Origin: Dyadobacter sp. Leaf189
GTDB taxonomy: Bacteria; Bacteroidota; Bacteroidia; Cytophagales; Spirosomataceae
DNA: 64,000 nucleotides
NCBI RefSeq assembly: GCF_001424405.1
Contig: NZ_LMPS01000004.1
Coordinates: 492,537 to 556,536, forward strand
Direction of reading: 5' to 3'
Of this stretch, positions 35,614 through 44,312 are shown piece by piece. Made by a program: the position numbers and the translations under genes. A model generated the notes under the pieces. The model saw only the letters and a program-made list of their open reading frames with translations. It searched no databases and was not told the DNA's origin. The number at the start of each line of letters is the position of its first letter. Positions within the stretch are counted from its first letter, which is position 1.

Positions 35614-38600
35614 TTATCTGAAATTCCTTCCCGTCGGGAAAATTTCAGTCTGCACGTCGCGCCTTACCTGCGTCCGTTTGTTGATTGCTTGTGACACATA
35701 TTCATCCTTTTCGTCTGCGCGGGAAAGGGTTAGTATTTCAGGATTTTCTGTCTCAATGGTTGTGAGCTTTTTGAGTAAGACAGACAAATCATAGCATTTC
35801 TGAACAATTACGTGCGTTACGTCCCCTTCTCTTTGCAACCTTCCTTCCACCATCAGCAGCCGCGCGCGCAGTACTTCTTTCCGGTATTTTTCAAACAGCT
35901 TTTCAAAAACCACCAGGTTCGCATAGCCCGTTTCATCTTCAATCGTGATAAAACAAACACCACCCGCTGTACCTGGCCGCTGCCTGACGAGCACGAGTCC
36001 CGCCACTTTCACGGGTCGGTTGTTCCCGATCAGTTCCAGATCGTTGGTTGAATAAATGCCTTGCTCTTTCAATTTTTCACGCACAAAACTCACCGGATGC
36101 GCTTTTAAAGACAGCGATGTGGAGGTATAATCCTGCACCACGTGCTCAGAAGCGGTCATAAGCGGCAGCTGTACCTGCGGCTCAGTGGCACTTGGAGAAG
36201 GCTGCCCCTCGAACAATCCAATGGGCCGGTCGCTCAATGCAGATACTTCCCATAACGCGCGCCGCCTGTCCAGCCCGATGGACCTGAATGCATCCGCATC
36301 AGCCAGCCGCTCCAATGCAGCCTGCGACACGCCCGCTTCACGCAGGTGATGCACGCTGGTGTAAGGCTTTTTTCTGCCTGCTGTCAATGCTTGTATATCT
36401 TCTTCTCGCATGCCTTTGATCTGACGAAAACCAAGCCGGATCGGACAGTACTTACCCGTTTTTTCATCCAAAATATTATCCCACTGAGAATGGTTAATAT
36501 CCACCTCCCGTACTTCCACATCGTGTTTTCGGGCGTCAATGATGATTTGCGCGGGCTGGTAAAATCCCATCGGCATGCTGTTGAGCAATGCAGTGGCGAA
36601 CACATCGGGATAATGGCATTTGAGGTAACACGAAACATAAACCAGCAATGCAAAGCTCGCCGCGTGGCTTTCGGGAAAACCGTAGCTGCCGAATCCTTCG
36701 AGTTGTTTGAAAATGCGTCTTGCAAATTCTTCGGTGTAGCCTCTCGCGGTCATCCCCTCCACCAGCTTTTTTTCAAACCGCTCTACCATTCCCTTCACTT
36801 TAAAAGTGGCCATACTTCGCCTCAGCTCATCTGCTTCTGAAGGTGTAAAACCGGCAGCAACAATCGCAATTTTCATAGCCTGCTCCTGAAAAAGAGGCAC
36901 CCCCAGGGTTCTTTCTAATATTTTTTCCAACTCAGGAGTAGGATATTCAATCTTTTCCTCCCCATTTCTCCGGCGCAGATAAGGATGCACCATATCCCCC
37001 TGGATTGGTCCAGGACGAACAATCGCCACCTCGATCACCAGGTCGTAAAACACGCGCGGTTTCAACCGGGGGAGCATAGACTGCTGCGCCCGGCTTTCGA
37101 TCTGAAATACACCGATGGTGTCCGCTTTGCAGATCATATCATAAACCCTGTCATCCTGCTTGATATTAGCAAGTGTGTAATCCTTGCCATAATGCAGTTT
37201 GGCAAGGTCAAATGCCTTGCGAATGCAGGTAAGCATCCCGAGCGCGAGTACATCGATTTTCAGGAAACCCAGCGTGTCAATATCATCTTTATTCCATTCG
37301 ATGCAGGTACGGTCTTCCATTCTTGCATTCAGAATCGGGCATAAGTCTGACAATTTACCCTGCGTGATCACAAATCCGCCGGTATGCTGGCCGAGTTGGC
37401 GCGGGAAGCCCATGTACTGTTTGGTAAGGTCCAGGATTTTGATCAAATGCGGATCTTTTGGGTTAAAACCCTGCTCGGCTACTCGTTTACCTTCAAACCA
37501 TTCATCTGTAAATTCCCAGATCGAATTGGAAAGCCGGTTGATCGCGTCCAGCGACATGCCCATTACCTTCGCCACATCCCGGATCGCACCACGCTGGTGT
37601 ACCTGCGTAACAGTTGCTACGATACCCGCACGATCGCGACCGTATTTTTGATAGATATATTGAATTACTTCCTCCCTCCGCTCGTGCTCAAAATCCACAT
37701 CAATATCTGGCGGCTCATTTCTGGCCGAAGAGATAAAACGTTCAAAAAGCAGGTCGATTTGCATTGGATCAACTGAGGTGATACCTAAACAGTAGCAAAT
37801 GGTCGAATTAGCCGCAGATCCCCTCCCCTGGCAAAGGATCTTCTGCTCTTTGGCAAACCTGACAATATCATAAACGGTAAGAAAATAAGGCGCATAGTCC
37901 ATCTCCTTGATGAACACCATTTCATGCTCGATCGCAGACCTGATCTTTTCGGGAACACCATCAGGATATCGCTCTTTTGCTCCTTGCCACGTCAGCTCAG
38001 CCAGTTCTTCCAGCGGCGAGCGACCTTGTTTGGTGATTTCTTCGGGATAAACATATTGAAGTGAGTCAAGTGAAAAGCGGCAGGCATCTGCTATTTCACG
38101 GGTCCGTTTAATAGCATCGGGGTACCAGGCAAAGAGGCGCTGCATTTCTTCTTCTTCCTTCAAAAACCGTTCGCCGTTTTGATAGAGCTTGAAACCTGCA
38201 TTGTAAATGGTGCACTTTTCACGAATGCAGGTCAGTACATCCTGTAATTCCCTGCGTTGCGGATGGTGATAATACACATCATTTGTAGCGACCATCGGCA
38301 CATCCAATTCCTCAGCAAGCTGCGAAATCCGGTACAGCTTTTTGGTATCGTCTCCCTGGTAAGTGCGGGCAGCGGCAATGTAAAGCTGACTTCCCAGGTT
38401 CTTTTTGTATTCTCTTAATGCTCTTCTGAATTCGGGTTCAAAATCAAATGCGGCATTGAGTGTAGCAGGCGGCACGACTATGAACTTCATTCCCTTTGCG
38501 TATTTGTACACATCTTTTCTGTACAAATGGCATTGTCCTTTCTCAGTACGTATATTACCCTCCGTCAACAAAGCGGAAAGCCGGGAGTAGGCATTTTTGT

Positions 38601-38841
38601 TAGTAGGGTATGCGAGCAGGCTTGGTCCGTCCAGCAAGTCAAGCCGACAGGCAGGTATGACCCTGATACCTTTGAGTTTTTTGGCAGCCGCATGTGCACG
38701 CACTACCCCTGCGAGTGTGTTCCGGTCGGTGATCGCGATTTTTTTGTACCCGTAATTCACAGCCTGCGCAACCAGCTCTTCCGGGTGCGAGCCTCCGCGC
38801 AGAAAGCTGAAATTGGTTGTTACCTGCAGTTCCGTATACAT
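35614..38841 (-). CDS. dnaE2: Error-prone DNA polymerase DnaE2
   Basis: The 1075-residue C-family polymerase begins 'MYTELQVTTNFSFLRGGS', the DnaE2 form of the PHP domain (about 1-210), followed by the palm with P-D-I-D-V-D-F (catalytic Asp pair), fingers with G-F-P-E-S-H-A-A-S-F-A, and a C-terminal OB fold near 930-1010. The motif Q-L-P-L-M near residue 910 resembles a clamp-binding pentapeptide. DnaE2 does lesion bypass together with ImuA and ImuB. The start overlaps the imuB stop by one base (TGATG), so the two are translationally coupled. Length is normal for DnaE2. Confidence 0.95.
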   Translation of the reverse strand: MYTELQVTTNFSFLRGGSHPEELVAQAVNYGYKKIAITDRNTLAGVVRAHAAAKKLKGIRVIPACRLDLLDGPSLLAYPTNKNAYSRLSALLTEGNIRTEKGQCHLYRKDVYKYAKGMKFIVVPPATLNAAFDFEPEFRRALREYKKNLGSQLYIAAARTYQGDDTKKLYRISQLAEELDVPMVATNDVYYHHPQRRELQDVLTCIREKCTIYNAGFKLYQNGERFLKEEEEMQRLFAWYPDAIKRTREIADACRFSLDSLQYVYPEEITKQGRSPLEELAELTWQGAKERYPDGVPEKIRSAIEHEMVFIKEMDYAPYFLTVYDIVRFAKEQKILCQGRGSAANSTICYCLGITSVDPMQIDLLFERFISSARNEPPDIDVDFEHERREEVIQYIYQKYGRDRAGIVATVTQVHQRGAIRDVAKVMGMSLDAINRLSNSIWEFTDEWFEGKRVAEQGFNPKDPHLIKILDLTKQYMGFPRQLGQHTGGFVITQGKLSDLCPILNARMEDRTCIEWNKDDIDTLGFLKIDVLALGMLTCIRKAFDLAKLHYGKDYTLANIKQDDRVYDMICKADTIGVFQIESRAQQSMLPRLKPRVFYDLVIEVAIVRPGPIQGDMVHPYLRRRNGEEKIEYPTPELEKILERTLGVPLFQEQAMKIAIVAAGFTPSEADELRRSMATFKVKGMVERFEKKLVEGMTARGYTEEFARRIFKQLEGFGSYGFPESHAASFALLVYVSCYLKCHYPDVFATALLNSMPMGFYQPAQIIIDARKHDVEVREVDINHSQWDNILDEKTGKYCPIRLGFRQIKGMREEDIQALTAGRKKPYTSVHHLREAGVSQAALERLADADAFRSIGLDRRRALWEVSALSDRPIGLFEGQPSPSATEPQVQLPLMTASEHVVQDYTSTSLSLKAHPVSFVREKLKEQGIYSTNDLELIGNNRPVKVAGLVLVRQRPGTAGGVCFITIEDETGYANLVVFEKLFEKYRKEVLRARLLMVEGRLQREGDVTHVIVQKCYDLSVLLKKLTTIETENPEILTLSRADEKDEYVSQAINKRTQVRRDVQTEIFPTGRNFR

Positions 38842-40340
38842 CAGACAAAAAATCCGTGAATGAACCATATCCGCTTATCCTCCTCATAATGCCCCAGCCG
38901 GAAGATCCAGTAGCGTGCTCCATGCTGATCTTCAACGCAATAGTAATCCCGGTGCTCACCTTCTTCGAGCCACCATTCGCTCTCGATCCTTTCAGGCCCG
39001 TCTGCTTTCCGGATCATGTGCACCTTACCTCTATAATTAAAAAGAATGGGCGGATAATCCGGTAACATCGACGTCACAAATACTTTTTCAGGAATTGCCA
39101 GCAGCTGTACCGGCCGAAACCGGTCGGTACGCCAGGGAGTCGGCATTGGATCTTTCAGCGAAGCTGCCTCGCTGACCGACCTTTCGGGCCAGTAATGTTC
39201 CACAGGCAAAAAGCGGCGGATCACCTGCATTCCTGCCCTACCCGCAAGTCTGTCGAGCAATTCCATTAAGGTAACCCGGTCATTTTCTCCGGAAATATTC
39301 CAGATCGACTCCTGCACCGGGTCAACATCTTCTACCTCAGGAGCTTCTATAACAAACAATTCAATACCCAAGGCAGGCCGCAACGTCTGGATTTTGAGTT
39401 CAAAAAGTTTGAAAAGATGCTCCCGGTGATTGGATGCGCAGTTAGTAACTATATCAATCTGTACAATTTTTCCATCTACCCGATATCCTTTAAATATTGC
39501 TTTTCTTAAACCTTTACCTTCTTTTAAAAACCGCTTGCAAAGCTTTTTAAGGAGGATTTTTAATGCAATCGCAATTCCGGTAGCTGTTACGATCGGCTCC
39601 ATGCAGGGGAGTCTTTCCTGATAAGGCACAATGGGCTGCACAGGCTCGATGATTTCCAGTGCATGCCCGGTGGCCTGGTCCAACCGGTCCAGTAACTGCT
39701 GACCAAAACGCCTTCTCAACACGGGACGCGGCATATGGATGAAATTGCGGATCTGGTACAAACCCAGTTTATGCAGCTTTTCAACAATAGCAGGTTCAAT
39801 GCGCAATGCTGCGGGCGGCAAGCTGAGCAATGCATTTACCTGATGATCAGGCGGCACTATTGACTTAGCCGCCCCGAAATGCGCCATTGCCCAAGCCGCT
39901 CCGATCGTGTCCGCTATACCTACCCTTACCTGGTACCCTTGCTTACCAAGCTTACCTGCTATTTCCGCCAGGTAATTTTCTTCGCCTTTCCATAAATGCG
40001 TACAACCGGTTATGTTGAGGATCAGACCGTCTGGTGGATCAATTGCCACAATGGGCGAATAACGGATGCACCATTCGGCCAGACTTATTAAAAGCGTCGT
40101 GATTTCCTCAGGCTTTTCATTGATCACTTCCAGATCAGGGAAAATAGCCCTGGCATCCGCTACTACCATTTCAGGCTCAATTCCATTATCCTGCGCCTGC
40201 TGACTGGCAGCCTTTACCACCATCCGGTTACGTTCGGGAGCAGCCAGCACAAACTGCTGATCCTTCAACTCGGGCTGCCTGATTGTTTCCCAATCTGTCG
40301 CTAAATGCCGGAACCATATGCTAGCGAAGCGCAGATGCAT
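38841..40340 (-). CDS. imuB: ImuB, inactive Y-family polymerase-like mutasome protein
   Basis: The 499-residue protein follows the Y-family layout but has lost catalytic acids: the first motif reads S-I-W-F-R-H-L-A-T-D-W instead of D-x-D-x-F-F. The palm, a helix-hairpin-helix region (L-G-L-Y-Q-I-R-N-F-I-H-M-P-R) and the little-finger domain are followed by the conserved ImuB C-terminus (P-V-Q-L-L-A-I-P, then W-W-x3-G-E-H-R-D-Y-Y). ImuB serves as the hub joining the beta clamp, ImuA and DnaE2. It is the first gene of an imuB-dnaE2 operon facing dinD. imuA is missing here and lies at 57610. Confidence 0.93.
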   Translation of the reverse strand: MHLRFASIWFRHLATDWETIRQPELKDQQFVLAAPERNRMVVKAASQQAQDNGIEPEMVVADARAIFPDLEVINEKPEEITTLLISLAEWCIRYSPIVAIDPPDGLILNITGCTHLWKGEENYLAEIAGKLGKQGYQVRVGIADTIGAAWAMAHFGAAKSIVPPDHQVNALLSLPPAALRIEPAIVEKLHKLGLYQIRNFIHMPRPVLRRRFGQQLLDRLDQATGHALEIIEPVQPIVPYQERLPCMEPIVTATGIAIALKILLKKLCKRFLKEGKGLRKAIFKGYRVDGKIVQIDIVTNCASNHREHLFKLFELKIQTLRPALGIELFVIEAPEVEDVDPVQESIWNISGENDRVTLMELLDRLAGRAGMQVIRRFLPVEHYWPERSVSEAASLKDPMPTPWRTDRFRPVQLLAIPEKVFVTSMLPDYPPILFNYRGKVHMIRKADGPERIESEWWLEEGEHRDYYCVEDQHGARYWIFRLGHYEEDKRIWFIHGFFV

Positions 40341-40395
40341 ATTTTAGCCCATTTAAAAAATTAAAAGATTGTTTATTAATAAGTTACAAACTAAA

Positions 40396-40435
40396 TGATA
40401 TTTTAGATATCAATAAATTGATTACAATAATATCA
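40396..40435. promoter_or_regulatory. Paired 17-bp palindromes in the imuB-dinD gap (candidate SOS boxes)
   Basis: TGATATTTTAGATATCA at 40396-40412 has perfect six-base arms. TGATTACAATAATATCA at 40419-40435 is a weaker copy. Start-to-start distance is 23 bp. The pair lies between two divergent DNA-damage operons and matches the arrangement upstream of imuA (57555-57594). Confidence 0.7.
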
Positions 40436-40513
40436 AATTGCTTGTATAAGTGCAATCTTTTTTTGAAGTTTGAGCCAGACAAAATCATTTCTATACACCT
40501 AAAAGAAAGCACT

Positions 40514-41350
40514 ATGACAACAGACAATCACCTATCGCTTTTTGAAGAAATCAGGAGAACAGACGAGCAGAGAAATGAGTATTGGAGTGCGCGAGATCTT
40601 GCAAAAATTCTGGAATACACGGAGTATCGTCACTTCAAACCGGTGATAAAAAAAGCAAAGGAAGCCTGTGAAAACAGCCAGCAAATCGTCGCAGACCATT
40701 TCGAGCACTTGCTCGATATGGTTCAAATTGGATCAGGAGCGACGCGGGAACTGGAAAATATCAGATTATCCAGGTATGCTTGCTACCTCATCGTACAAAA
40801 TGCAGATCCTTCCAAGGAAGTAGTGGCATTGGGACAAACCTATTTCGCCATACAAACGCGCTTGCAGGAAATCCGGCAGATGGAGGAATATCAAAAGCTT
40901 CCGGGAGAAAATGAGAAGCGGCTGTTCCTTCGAGGCGAAGTCACCAGGCATAATTTGCTACTTGCGGATGCTGCCCGCACCGCCGGTGTAGTCGAACCTG
41001 TTGATTATGCAATTTTCCAAAATCACGGTTATATGGGATTGTACGGAGGGTTGGATGCAAAAGCAATCCATGAAAAGAAAGAGCTTAAAAAAAGTCAGCA
41101 CATTCTGGATCATATGGGTAGCTCCGAACTCGCTGCAAACCTTTTCCGCACGACACAAACAGACGATAAGCTTAGACGTGAAAAAATTACAGGTAAGCAA
41201 AAGGCGAATCAAACGCATTTTGAAGTAGGCGCGAAAGTGCGGCAGACGATCGAAGAGCTGGGAGGTACCATGCCGGAAAACCTGCCGAATGCAGGCAGTA
41301 TTAAAAAACTGGCCAGAGTCAATGATGTTAAGAGAATCAGGAAGAAGTAG
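40514..41350 (+). CDS. dinD: DNA damage-inducible protein DinD
   Basis: The 278-residue protein is clearly a DinD homologue: E-Y-W-S-A-R-D-L-A-K-I-L-E-Y-T-E-Y-R-H-F near 22-41, K-A-K-E-A-C-E-N-S, 'IRLSRYACYLIVQNADPSKE' and 'AIFQNHGYMGLYGGLDAKAI'. The first third is a BRO-N-like domain. In E. coli DinD is SOS-induced and inhibits RecA-mediated strand exchange. The ATG at 40514 fits the family start; a longer in-frame extension to 40418 would run through the operator. It faces imuB across the palindrome pair and is followed by alkB after 27 bases. Confidence 0.94.
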   Translation: MTTDNHLSLFEEIRRTDEQRNEYWSARDLAKILEYTEYRHFKPVIKKAKEACENSQQIVADHFEHLLDMVQIGSGATRELENIRLSRYACYLIVQNADPSKEVVALGQTYFAIQTRLQEIRQMEEYQKLPGENEKRLFLRGEVTRHNLLLADAARTAGVVEPVDYAIFQNHGYMGLYGGLDAKAIHEKKELKKSQHILDHMGSSELAANLFRTTQTDDKLRREKITGKQKANQTHFEVGAKVRQTIEELGGTMPENLPNAGSIKKLARVNDVKRIRKK

Positions 41351-41377
41351 TTAGAACAAATAAATGGGTACGGGGAG

Positions 41378-41977
41378 ATGGAACAATTCAAATTATTCAA
41401 CGATAGGGAGCACCTTTCGCTTCCGCAACATTTAATGGATTATGTGCCTGATTTTTTTGATAAAAAGACAAGTGACTTATATCTGAAAATCTTCGTTCTC
41501 ACCATTCCCTGGCAGCAAACCAAGGTGGTGATGTATGAAAAAGAAGTACTTACACCGCGTCTTTCTGCATGGTTTGGAGACCGGCCGATGGTAAAGGGGG
41601 ACAAAAGACCTCCTATTGAATGGACAGAAGAACTTTGGGAAATTAAAAAGAAAGTGGAAGACTATACCGGAATGAATTTCAATGGCGTATTGCTCAACTA
41701 TTACCGCAACGAAAAGGATTCGGTAGCCTGGCATAGCGACAAGGATACGATACCCGGCATGAAAACCGAGATTGCCTCCGTAAGCTTCGGACAGGTTCGT
41801 GCTTTCGATTTCCGGAACAAGAAAGACCATCGCCAGCAATATTCGCTGGAACTGGAAAATGGCTCACTTCTGCTCATGAAAGGCGATTTGCAAAGGTTCT
41901 GGGAACACCGGGTAGCCAAATCGGCCAAGCCCATGAACGCGAGGATCAACCTAACATTCAGGAAGGTTCTGCATTAA
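41378..41977 (+). CDS. alkB: AlkB-type DNA dealkylating dioxygenase
   Basis: The 199-residue protein is an Fe(II)/2-oxoglutarate oxygenase of the AlkB family. Metal ligands are His119 and Asp121 in W-H-S-D-K-D and His177 in W-E-H-R-V; 2-oxoglutarate-binding Arg189 and Arg195 lie in A-R-I-N-L-T-F-R. The N-terminal nucleotide-recognition lid (P-R-L-S-A-W-F-G-D) is present and resembles ALKBH2/3-like bacterial members. It repairs alkylated bases such as 1-methyladenine. It is probably co-transcribed with dinD and so under the same damage control. Confidence 0.94.
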   Translation: MEQFKLFNDREHLSLPQHLMDYVPDFFDKKTSDLYLKIFVLTIPWQQTKVVMYEKEVLTPRLSAWFGDRPMVKGDKRPPIEWTEELWEIKKKVEDYTGMNFNGVLLNYYRNEKDSVAWHSDKDTIPGMKTEIASVSFGQVRAFDFRNKKDHRQQYSLELENGSLLLMKGDLQRFWEHRVAKSAKPMNARINLTFRKVLH

Positions 41978-41990
41978 AAACAAAACTAAA

Positions 41991-42044
41991 TTCCAAAAAC
42001 CAAAAGCGAAAAGCCAACAGCTAATAGCCAACAGTTAACAGCCC
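41991..42044. repeat. GCCAACAGCTAATAG-type low-complexity repeat
   Basis: A run of AAAGCC, AACAGC, TAATAGCC and AACAGTTAACAGCCC units lies between alkB and the NYN gene. It is the complement-type relative of the repeats at 29173 and 48713. Confidence 0.6.
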
Positions 42045-42088
42045 ATCGAAATATTACGTAAGTTGGAATCTGAAAACGATTCAACCCC

Positions 42089-42862
42089 ATGAGTGAAACC
42101 AAATTTAACATCGCTGTATTGATCGATGGGGACAATGCGCAGGCCAAATTGATGAAGGAAACTTTGGAAGAAGTTTCCAAGTATGGGAAAGCGACTATCC
42201 GACGCATTTACGGCGACTGGACCACGCACCAGATGAATAGCTGGAAGGAAATTGTCAACCAGCATTCGATCAGTCCGATCCAGAAATTTTCTTATACAAC
42301 AGGCAAAAACTCAACCGACAGCTCGCTCATTATTGACGCAATGGATATTCTGCACAGCAAGAGTGTCGAAGGTTTTTGCATTGTGTCGAGTGACAGCGAT
42401 TACACCGGGCTTGCAAAGCGGATCCGGGAAGAAGGATTATTTGTAATGGGAATCGGGCGGAAAAATACACCGATCGCATTTGTAAATTCCTGCGAGATCT
42501 TCACATTCAGCGAAAACCTGGTGGCAGAGCTGGATACAAGTGCCGAAGAACCCGAACCGCTGAAACTGGATATTACCCCGAAGGAAATTGTCAAAAAAGA
42601 GCATAAAAAACAGGATCCAAAGCGCAGATACCCGAAGATCGATATGAACATTATTGACAAAGCATTTGAGATATCGGCCAACGAGGAAGAAGAGGCATTC
42701 ATTTCCAAAATTGGTACCTCACTTCGAAAAATCGACCCCAGCTTCGACTCCCGTACCTATGGATTTAAAACCCTGACATCACTTTTCAAAAGTCTGGACA
42801 AATACAAAATCGTTAAAAATGATGTAAATGGACTGAACCACCCGCTGGTTAAGTTGAAATAA
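42089..42862 (+). CDS. NYN-domain protein with OST-HTH domain
   Basis: The 257-residue protein has an N-terminal NYN (PIN-like) nuclease domain (about 5-150) with acidic residues at Asp13 and Asp15 (L-I-D-G-D-N), D-S-S-L-I-I-D-A-M-D and S-S-D-S-D-Y, all typical of metal-dependent RNA cleavage. The C-terminal part (about 185-257, ending K-N-D-V-N-G-L-N-H-P-L-V-K-L-K) fits an OST-HTH/LOTUS RNA-binding domain. The combination resembles the LabA/DUF88 group. It follows the dinD-alkB unit but is separated by a repeat, so a shared promoter is uncertain. Confidence 0.9.
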   Translation: MSETKFNIAVLIDGDNAQAKLMKETLEEVSKYGKATIRRIYGDWTTHQMNSWKEIVNQHSISPIQKFSYTTGKNSTDSSLIIDAMDILHSKSVEGFCIVSSDSDYTGLAKRIREEGLFVMGIGRKNTPIAFVNSCEIFTFSENLVAELDTSAEEPEPLKLDITPKEIVKKEHKKQDPKRRYPKIDMNIIDKAFEISANEEEEAFISKIGTSLRKIDPSFDSRTYGFKTLTSLFKSLDKYKIVKNDVNGLNHPLVKLK

Positions 42863-42895
42863 GAATCAAAATATAATTGACAAACCGAGTTGACC

Positions 42896-43189
42896 ATGAT
42901 CCACATCACGCAATTTGTTTATGTCCGCGAGGGTAAGGAGGACCTTTTTCATGAATTCGAATCGCGGGTTTTGCCTTTGCTCGAACGCCACAACGGCAAA
43001 CTGCTGATGCGGATCAGGCCCACTGCCGACCAGTTTATCGCTGGCGAGCTCGACCCTCCGTACGAAATCCACCTCGTCAGCTTTGAAGATGAAGCTGGCT
43101 TGCAGGCTTACGGAAATGACGAGGAGCGGCTCAAATGGCTGAATATGAAGGACGAATCAGTGACGAGCGTGATTATGGTAAAGGGCTGA
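42896..43189 (+). CDS. DUF1330-like ferredoxin-fold protein
   Basis: The 97-residue protein has an alpha+beta pattern of the dimeric alpha-beta barrel group (I-T-Q-F-V-Y-V-R-E-G-K-E-D-L-F-H-E-F-E near the start; L-V-S-F-E-D-E-A-G-L-Q-A-Y later), as in DUF1330 proteins. The ATG at 42896 is preferred over the TTG two codons upstream. The role is unknown, and it may be a small enzyme or a stand-alone binding domain. Confidence 0.78.
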   Translation: MIHITQFVYVREGKEDLFHEFESRVLPLLERHNGKLLMRIRPTADQFIAGELDPPYEIHLVSFEDEAGLQAYGNDEERLKWLNMKDESVTSVIMVKG

Positions 43190-43237
43190 ACCATGTTGTC
43201 GCCGAATTGCAAATAGGCCGATTAATCAAGAAATAAT

Positions 43238-43738
43238 ATGGAAAAGACAGTCTCCAGAGGGTTGCTGGCTGTATATGTAGTGGTGTTGGTCTGGTTTGTA
43301 CTATTCAAGTTGACATTCAGTATTCCGTACCTGCTCGATGGCGCAAACAGAACGCTCAACCTGATTCCCTTTGGTGCACCTGCCATCAGGCATGGCCGGA
43401 TTAATTACGGAGAAATGATCATAAATTGTGTGATCTTCATTCCATTTGGTTTGCTTTTGAGCGCCTGTTTTAAAAAAGCCAGATTTTGGCCGAAGCTTGC
43501 TATTATACTTGCATTCAGCTTTGTAGTAGAACTGCTTCAATACATATTCGCCATTGGAGCAACTGACATCACCGACTTGATCACAAATACATTGGGCGGC
43601 TTTATCGGACTTCAACTCTACGATTTGAGCAATAAGTATATTTCCAGCAAATACTTGGACCGTACGATCATCGTCCTGGGCATACTCCTTTTGCTCTTTT
43701 TCCTGTTTGTACGGTTTATGTTTATTATTCTGCGGTGA
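43238..43738 (+). CDS. VanZ-family membrane protein
   Basis: The 166-residue protein has four to five membrane helices. The typical VanZ marks are present: N-L-I-P-F near residue 41, N-C-V-I-F-I-P-F-G-L-L-L-S-A near 67, V-V-E-L-L-Q-Y and the conserved D-I-T-D-L-I-T-N-T-L-G-G-F-I-G. VanZ proteins influence resistance to glycopeptides or surfactants in some Gram-positive bacteria, but function here is unknown. It stands as a single gene, 48 bases after the DUF1330-like gene. Confidence 0.88.
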   Translation: MEKTVSRGLLAVYVVVLVWFVLFKLTFSIPYLLDGANRTLNLIPFGAPAIRHGRINYGEMIINCVIFIPFGLLLSACFKKARFWPKLAIILAFSFVVELLQYIFAIGATDITDLITNTLGGFIGLQLYDLSNKYISSKYLDRTIIVLGILLLLFFLFVRFMFIILR

Positions 43739-43814
43739 TAGACTAATTCTCCCGTTCCCTGGCAAGAACATGCAGCGCACCGGATTGTAGTCTAGCCAAA
43801 ATATGCATCAGGAA

Positions 43815-43990
43815 AATGCCGCTAGACATAAATATTTGTAACAACGGTGGCCCCAAGAGATCGCACAAATGCCATAGGCATGTAACAACGAAAACATTAC
43901 ATCCCTCCGGGATTTCCACATCGTACTTGCCATCTCAGTCTACCGATGTTTTGCCGCGCTGCGGCTTTTGCTTCGGTGTAGCACAATTTC
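43815..43990. repeat. Palindromic dispersed-repeat-like intergenic unit
   Basis: This gap of about 330 bases between vanZ and the next gene has no credible gene. It holds short perfect palindromes, ATGCCATAGGCAT at 43869-43881 and ATCCCTCCGGGAT at 43901-43913, separated by GTAACAACGAAAACATTAC-like sequence. The style resembles repeated hairpin units seen in many Bacteroidota genomes; only one copy is visible in this window. Confidence 0.45.
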
Positions 43991-44003
43991 TGAACTAGTA
44001 AAG

Positions 44004-44043
44004 CCAAGAGCCAGGCAATCCGCGAAGGCTACCTGGCTCTTGG
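44004..44043. terminator. Hairpin terminator near 44070 gene end
   Basis: CCAAGAGCCAGG (44004-44015) pairs with CCTGGCTCTTGG (44032-44043), a 12-bp stem with a 16-base loop, 27 bases after the stop of the minus-strand gene at 44070. The T tract is weak. Confidence 0.5.
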
Positions 44044-44069
44044 TTTGAAGATGGAGTGATTAATCCCTC

Positions 44070-44312
44070 TTACTTTTTCATCTCGCCAATGCGCTCAAAG
44101 AAGAACACCAGCTCTTTAAAAGACGCGAAAATGTGACTCGCGCGTGGATTGTAGCCGAGCTCTGGCTGGGCGACCATATAGCCGCTGTAAATGTCCCAAA
44201 GGTCATTGACCCAGGTGGAAGCGTGGCTCTGGCTGAGCAACTCTGCGACTTCCCGGCCGTAAGCCAGGTGCCTCGAATCCGAAGATTCGTCGGAATTTGG
44301 TTGTGTTTGCAT
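44070..44312 (-). CDS. Small conserved-looking hypothetical protein
   Basis: An 80-residue soluble protein opening M-Q-T-Q-P-N-S-D-E-S-S-D and containing a helical body with W-V-N-D-L-W-D-I-Y-S-G-Y and a final F-F-F-E-R-I-G-E-M-K-K. The alternative frame over the same region (44078-44437) has unusual composition and is less likely. The stretch just upstream repeats a TCCTAAT-(N)-AATGTAACA leader. It is transcribed toward the hairpin at 44004. No family is recognised. Confidence 0.5.
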   Translation of the reverse strand: MQTQPNSDESSDSRHLAYGREVAELLSQSHASTWVNDLWDIYSGYMVAQPELGYNPRASHIFASFKELVFFFERIGEMKK

